From the NCBI GenBank assembly GCA_028819005.1, contig JAPPMP010000005.1, positions 43,646 to 91,162 of the forward strand: 47,517 nucleotides of DNA, read 5' to 3'. Every line of letters starts with the position of its first letter. Within the stretch, counting starts at the first letter, position 1. The position numbers and the translations under genes are program-made. The notes beneath the pieces are model-generated. The model saw nothing but the letters and a program-made list of their open reading frames with translations. It was not told the origin of the DNA and searched no databases. The stretch comes from Acidimicrobiaceae bacterium (lineage in GTDB: Bacteria > Actinomycetota > Acidimicrobiia > Acidimicrobiales > Aldehydirespiratoraceae). Shown piece by piece: positions 45,265-47,517 of this stretch.

Positions 45265-45579
45265 TCATTTCCAAGAGGTCGGCCGCCAAGTGTCGGGAAC
45301 CTTGAACTTGCCCTCTAGCACTTCGACACCCGTCGCTCTGACTGCGCGGATGAAGACGCGCTGTCGCTTCGGCGCGTCTGGATCCTCTGCGGCTTTTGAG
45401 GAGATCTGGGATGTGAAGTACTTCACGTTCTCCGTGATGTCTCCGCGTGGTACGAGACGTTCAGCTAACGCTCTCAGGTCAATCCATTTTGTGTCGGGGC
45501 GACTGCGAACGGCCGAATAGAAATTCAGTCCATCGACGTACACGGTCCAGTTCGTTCGGCTCGGGGATTCGCTGCTCAC
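45265..45579 (-). CDS. NYN-domain protein, probably truncated
   Basis: 104 residues, GTG start. NWTVYVDGLNFYSAVRSRPD is the first strand and acidic residue of the NYN/PIN-like RNase fold, followed by WIDLRALAERLVP and VKYFTSQISS. Family members of this type run to 200 or more residues and carry further Asp residues after an EKGSD segment; here the protein stops after GKFKVPDTWRPTSWK, so half of the active site is missing. Either a pseudogene or a minimal form. Confidence 0.6.
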   Translation of the reverse strand: MSSESPSRTNWTVYVDGLNFYSAVRSRPDTKWIDLRALAERLVPRGDITENVKYFTSQISSKAAEDPDAPKRQRVFIRAVRATGVEVLEGKFKVPDTWRPTSWK

Positions 45580-45647
45580 GGGATTGACCTGCGATATACA
45601 TTTCTCACTACGACCCGAAGATCCTAGCCGTAGGAGAAATGGCCGCC

Positions 45648-46193
45648 TTATGGGCAGACTCGTGCCGGTGAAGCCAGAACTACCTCGGCGGTGTGGCGAG
45701 CCTGGCTCAGGACGATACAGGGGTACCCCTCGGAGTGGTTGGCAATGAGAGGTGTGTCGTCGGCAGTCGCCCTTTGGCAGTGCTCGGTGAGATCGCCGAA
45801 GCGATCCATGTCAACACCCCCAGCCGCGGCTACCTTTGCTATGACAGACATGACACGATCGGTCATTTGCTCGGTGTCGCCTGAGTTTTCTATGTAGAAG
45901 TCGATTTCGATTTCGCCGTTAGAGGCTTGACCCCACAAACTCGGATCGACCAACCCGTCGATCCCGTAGAGTTTGTCAGCCATCCGCTCGAACGCAGTTG
46001 AGAACTCCTCGCTCGTCAGCCTTCGCTCAACGTCGTTGTCGACAGCGGCGAGAGTTGCCTTGTAGCTCACCTCAAGATGAGTGCCTTCCACTTTCATCCC
46101 TCCCCGCGCCATCCGCTGCATCGCTCGAATCGCTTGCGCGTGTTCACCAGAGTACGTGAGCTTGACGGCGTTAGCGCGATCGAAAGTGAACAC
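45648..46193 (-). CDS. Protein of unknown function, partner of HicA-like gene
   Basis: 181 residues from a GTG at 46193 (VFTFDRANAVKLTYSG). It looks like a real soluble alpha/beta protein (IEIDFYIENSGDTEQMTD) but no family is recognised. It overlaps the preceding small gene by about 100 bases in another frame, an unusually long overlap that suggests the pair works as a unit. The GTG lacks a clear ribosome-binding site; a further upstream start at 46250 would lengthen the overlap. Confidence 0.5.
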   Translation of the reverse strand: MFTFDRANAVKLTYSGEHAQAIRAMQRMARGGMKVEGTHLEVSYKATLAAVDNDVERRLTSEEFSTAFERMADKLYGIDGLVDPSLWGQASNGEIEIDFYIENSGDTEQMTDRVMSVIAKVAAAGGVDMDRFGDLTEHCQRATADDTPLIANHSEGYPCIVLSQARHTAEVVLASPARVCP

Positions 46194-46330
46194 TCGCAGG
46201 ATTCTGAGCACAGAGCCCGGAAGTAGCCCTTGCCCCGTTTGACACGCCAACCTTGCTTTTCGGCGGCGCGCAAGAGCGCTTCATAGTCCTTTGCTGGATG
46301 CCGAGATCGTCTCTGGGACTGCTCCGCCAT
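46094..46330 (-). CDS. HicA-like small protein
   Basis: 78 residues from ATG 46330. The core KDYEALLRAAEKQGWRVKRG then GKGYFRALC followed by CSLSIALTPSSSRTLVN resembles the small double-stranded-RNA-binding-like HicA/YcfA fold (helix, GW-x-V strand, Gly-rich loop, TP-containing strand). The catalytic His of HicA is not present. A TAACCT -10-like box lies eight bases upstream. Possible toxin, with the overlapping gene as antidote. Confidence 0.5.
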   Translation of the reverse strand: MAEQSQRRSRHPAKDYEALLRAAEKQGWRVKRGKGYFRALCSESCECSLSIALTPSSSRTLVNTRKRFERCSGWRGEG

Positions 46331-46544
46331 TGAGCGAAAGGTTATCAAACAATCTAAAATGATATTCAGATATCCGCGGTTAGAAGCTGGATAACGGGTA
46401 GTTGGAGCGTTCAGAGACTGGACAATTGGGGTGGATCATGGGGACGCCTACACTCGCCACGGACTGTCCGGACCGCACCCCGAACCACGGCAGTTGTGAA
46501 TCTGTCCCGCTGGGCTGGAAGGTGATCGGCCGGCTGAATCCCGG
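46331..46544. other. Intergenic stretch
   Basis: AT-rich near the HicA-like start (TATCAAACAATCTAAAATGA). A plus-strand 36-codon frame at 46438-46548 has no known features. Nothing else recognised. Confidence 0.4.
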
Positions 46545-47057
46545 TTAAACGAGCTCGCGGTAGGCGTCCAGGGTCGGTTGGTTGAAAGCAACCAACCGAA
46601 CTTCTGTCACCTTCGTGGGCGTGGAACGGATTGTGTCGACAGCGATTGCTGCCGCTGCGGTGATCGGGTAGCCGTACACGCCCGTGGAAATCGCCGGAAA
46701 AGCAATGGACACAGCGCTCACCTCATCGGCACGGGCCAACGACTCTCGATAGCAGGAAGCGAGAAGTTCTGGCTCGCCGGACGTACCGCCGTGCCACACC
46801 GGACCGACCGTGTGGATCACCCAGTGGGCCGTGAGCTTGAACCCGGGCGTGATCTTGGCCTGCCCGGTCTCGCAGCCTCCGAGCGTTCGGCAGTGTTCGA
46901 GGAGATCCGGACCCGCTGCTCGATGGATCGCTCCGTCGACGCCGCCGCCCCCGAGAAGAGATGAGTTGGCCGCATTGACGATGGCGTCGACGTCTTCGGC
47001 GGTGATGTCGCCGATCAGCAGTTCCAGGCTCGGAACCGAGTTGCGCTCTGACTTCAT
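46545..47057 (-). CDS. Macrodomain protein, ADP-ribose hydrolase
   Basis: 170-residue macrodomain of the O-acetyl-ADP-ribose deacetylase (YmdB/MacroD) type, which binds ADP-ribose and removes ADP-ribosyl or acetyl groups. [20 protein letters not shown], then [14 protein letters not shown] and ISTGVYGYP (phosphate loop) are all present. The ATG is fixed by TAGATT-N6-ATG. In a toxin-antitoxin island it could reverse ADP-ribosylation, but housekeeping roles are as likely. Confidence 0.9.
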   Translation of the reverse strand: MKSERNSVPSLELLIGDITAEDVDAIVNAANSSLLGGGGVDGAIHRAAGPDLLEHCRTLGGCETGQAKITPGFKLTAHWVIHTVGPVWHGGTSGEPELLASCYRESLARADEVSAVSIAFPAISTGVYGYPITAAAAIAVDTIRSTPTKVTEVRLVAFNQPTLDAYRELV

Positions 47058-47063
47058 GGGTTG

Positions 47064-47069
47064 AATCTA
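47064..47069 (-). promoter_or_regulatory. Leaderless -10 element for the macrodomain gene
   Basis: TAGATT on the minus strand, six bases, ATG at 47057. Confidence 0.6.
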
Positions 47070-47109
47070 GATGCGGGTGTCGGGGCGTTGGTAGCTGGCA
47101 CCGGGACCG

Positions 47110-47157
47110 GAGTGGCCCGGTCGGACCGGTACCGCCCACAACCAGCGCCTTGGTCAT
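47110..47157 (-). pseudogene. 5' fragment of an NAD-dependent epimerase-like gene
   Basis: MTKALVVGGTGPTGP is the start of an extended-SDR/epimerase (GGTGPTG nucleotide loop). The similarity ends there and the sequence runs into the macrodomain promoter. It lies 14 bases after the SDR fragment below, so the two preserve a former gene junction. Confidence 0.55.
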
Positions 47158-47171
47158 CGCAATTTTCCAGT

Positions 47172-47279
47172 TCAGGCGGGCATCACGTTGCCGCCGTCGA
47201 CGCAGATGACCTGACCGTTGACCATGGCGCTGTCGTCGCTGGCCAAGAACAGCACGGGACCGAGGTGGTCCAATAGCTG
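47172..47279 (-). pseudogene. 3' fragment of a short-chain dehydrogenase gene
   Basis: Thirty-five residues, GPVLFLASDDSAMVNGQ then VICVDGGNVMPA and stop: the standard C-terminus of SDR proteins. An in-frame stop lies immediately upstream at 47280, and the nucleotide-binding and catalytic parts are absent. Confidence 0.65.
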
Positions 47280-47404
47280 CTACAGCATATGTTGAAGCGG
47301 CTGACGCCTCTTCTGGACTCGGTGATTGTTTGGTGGGGGTCAGCAGTCCCGTGGGCTGCGAATAGTTGTGGCAGTACGAATGACAGATATATGGTGATCG
47401 GTCT

Positions 47405-47517
47405 ATGTCCCGTACAAGCTCCGCGGCTTCGGCTGCGCCCGGCGAGAACATGGCTGAGGCTGCCGCGGCTTCGGCTGCGCCCGGCGAGAACATGGCTGAG
47501 GCTGCCGCGGCTTCGGC
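47405..47517 (+). CDS. Start of an Ala-rich repeat protein (runs off window)
   Basis: ATG 47405 opens MSRTSSAASAAPGENMAEAA, a 14-residue unit (SAAPGENMAEAAAA) repeated, still open at the window edge. The minus strand is also open across this repeat, so the coding strand is not certain; the plus-strand reading has a defined start. No family recognised. Confidence 0.35.
   Translation, partial: MSRTSSAASAAPGENMAEAAAASAAPGENMAEAAAAS
47421..47517. repeat. 42-bp tandem repeat at window end
   Basis: Units 47421-47462 and 47463-47504 are identical and a third begins at 47505. The length is a multiple of three and the array continues beyond the window. The core CCCGGCGA-x-A-x-CAT-x-GC resembles the menD repeat at the other end. 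Confidence 0.93.

Noticed and set aside
46723..47493. A 256-residue minus-strand protein starting in the terminal repeat
   Set aside because: It runs antisense or out of frame over the macrodomain gene and through the SDR/epimerase remnants. Only its epimerase-like piece is meaningful.

Overview
This 47.5-kb window is high-GC bacterial DNA with dense, short-spaced genes. The menaquinone (menD-menH-menC) genes, a myo-inositol-1-phosphate synthase, TAnnnT-type leaderless promoters and actinobacterial-style SLH, amidohydrolase and CoA-transferase proteins suggest an actinobacterium, possibly an Acidimicrobiia-like lineage (inference). Both ends of the window fall inside in-frame tandem repeats (51-bp units on the left, 42-bp units on the right), which is what a contig broken at repeats would look like.

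Left part (1-9 kb): the 3' part of menD, then menH and menC; an intergenic stretch with three copies of a palindromic repeat at a strict 61-bp period; an SMP-30/gluconolactonase-like protein, a histidine phosphatase, a sugar nucleotidyltransferase, and a fused HMG-CoA-synthase-like/OB-fold protein translationally coupled to a thiolase. From 9 to 18.7 kb lie a truncated NYN-domain gene, a tandem CaiB/BaiF CoA-transferase, inositol-phosphate synthase, a MaoC hydratase / unknown / SDR operon, an amidohydrolase and an MFS transporter. This part looks like acyl-CoA and lipid metabolism.

Centre (19.5-37.9 kb): a large inositol catabolism locus. A LacI-type regulator sits beside a 32-bp operator-like palindrome. 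To its left, on the minus strand, runs an apparent 13-gene operon: iolE-like, sugar ABC binding protein, an unusually long permease, ATPase, iolC, a 2-hydroxyacid dehydrogenase, a Gfo/Idh/MocA dehydrogenase, iolD, an SDR, a fused fatty-acid-desaturase-fold/Rieske protein, iolG, iolB and a LacD-like aldolase. To its right, with the regulator, lie a phytanoyl-CoA-dioxygenase-family protein and another MocA-family dehydrogenase. The desaturase/Rieske fusion has the two domains that occur as separate MocD and MocE proteins in rhizopine (3-O-methyl-scyllo-inosamine) catabolism of Sinorhizobium. The locus is therefore best read as a system for O-methylated or otherwise modified inositols: import, oxygenase removal of the modification, then the IolG-E-D-B-C-aldolase route. 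This is the strongest candidate for an undescribed system here. xylA and xylB follow.

Right part (41-47.5 kb): an SLH/beta-propeller surface protein, then an accessory island of toxin-antitoxin and relic genes: a VapC remnant, HepT-MntA, an ISL3 transposase relic, a Phd/VapB-VapC pair, a truncated NYN gene, an overlapping HicA-like/unknown pair, a macrodomain protein, a relic of an SDR-epimerase gene junction, and the start of a repeat protein leaving the window. Throughout the window there are several 3'-end gene remnants, pointing to repeated insertion and decay.
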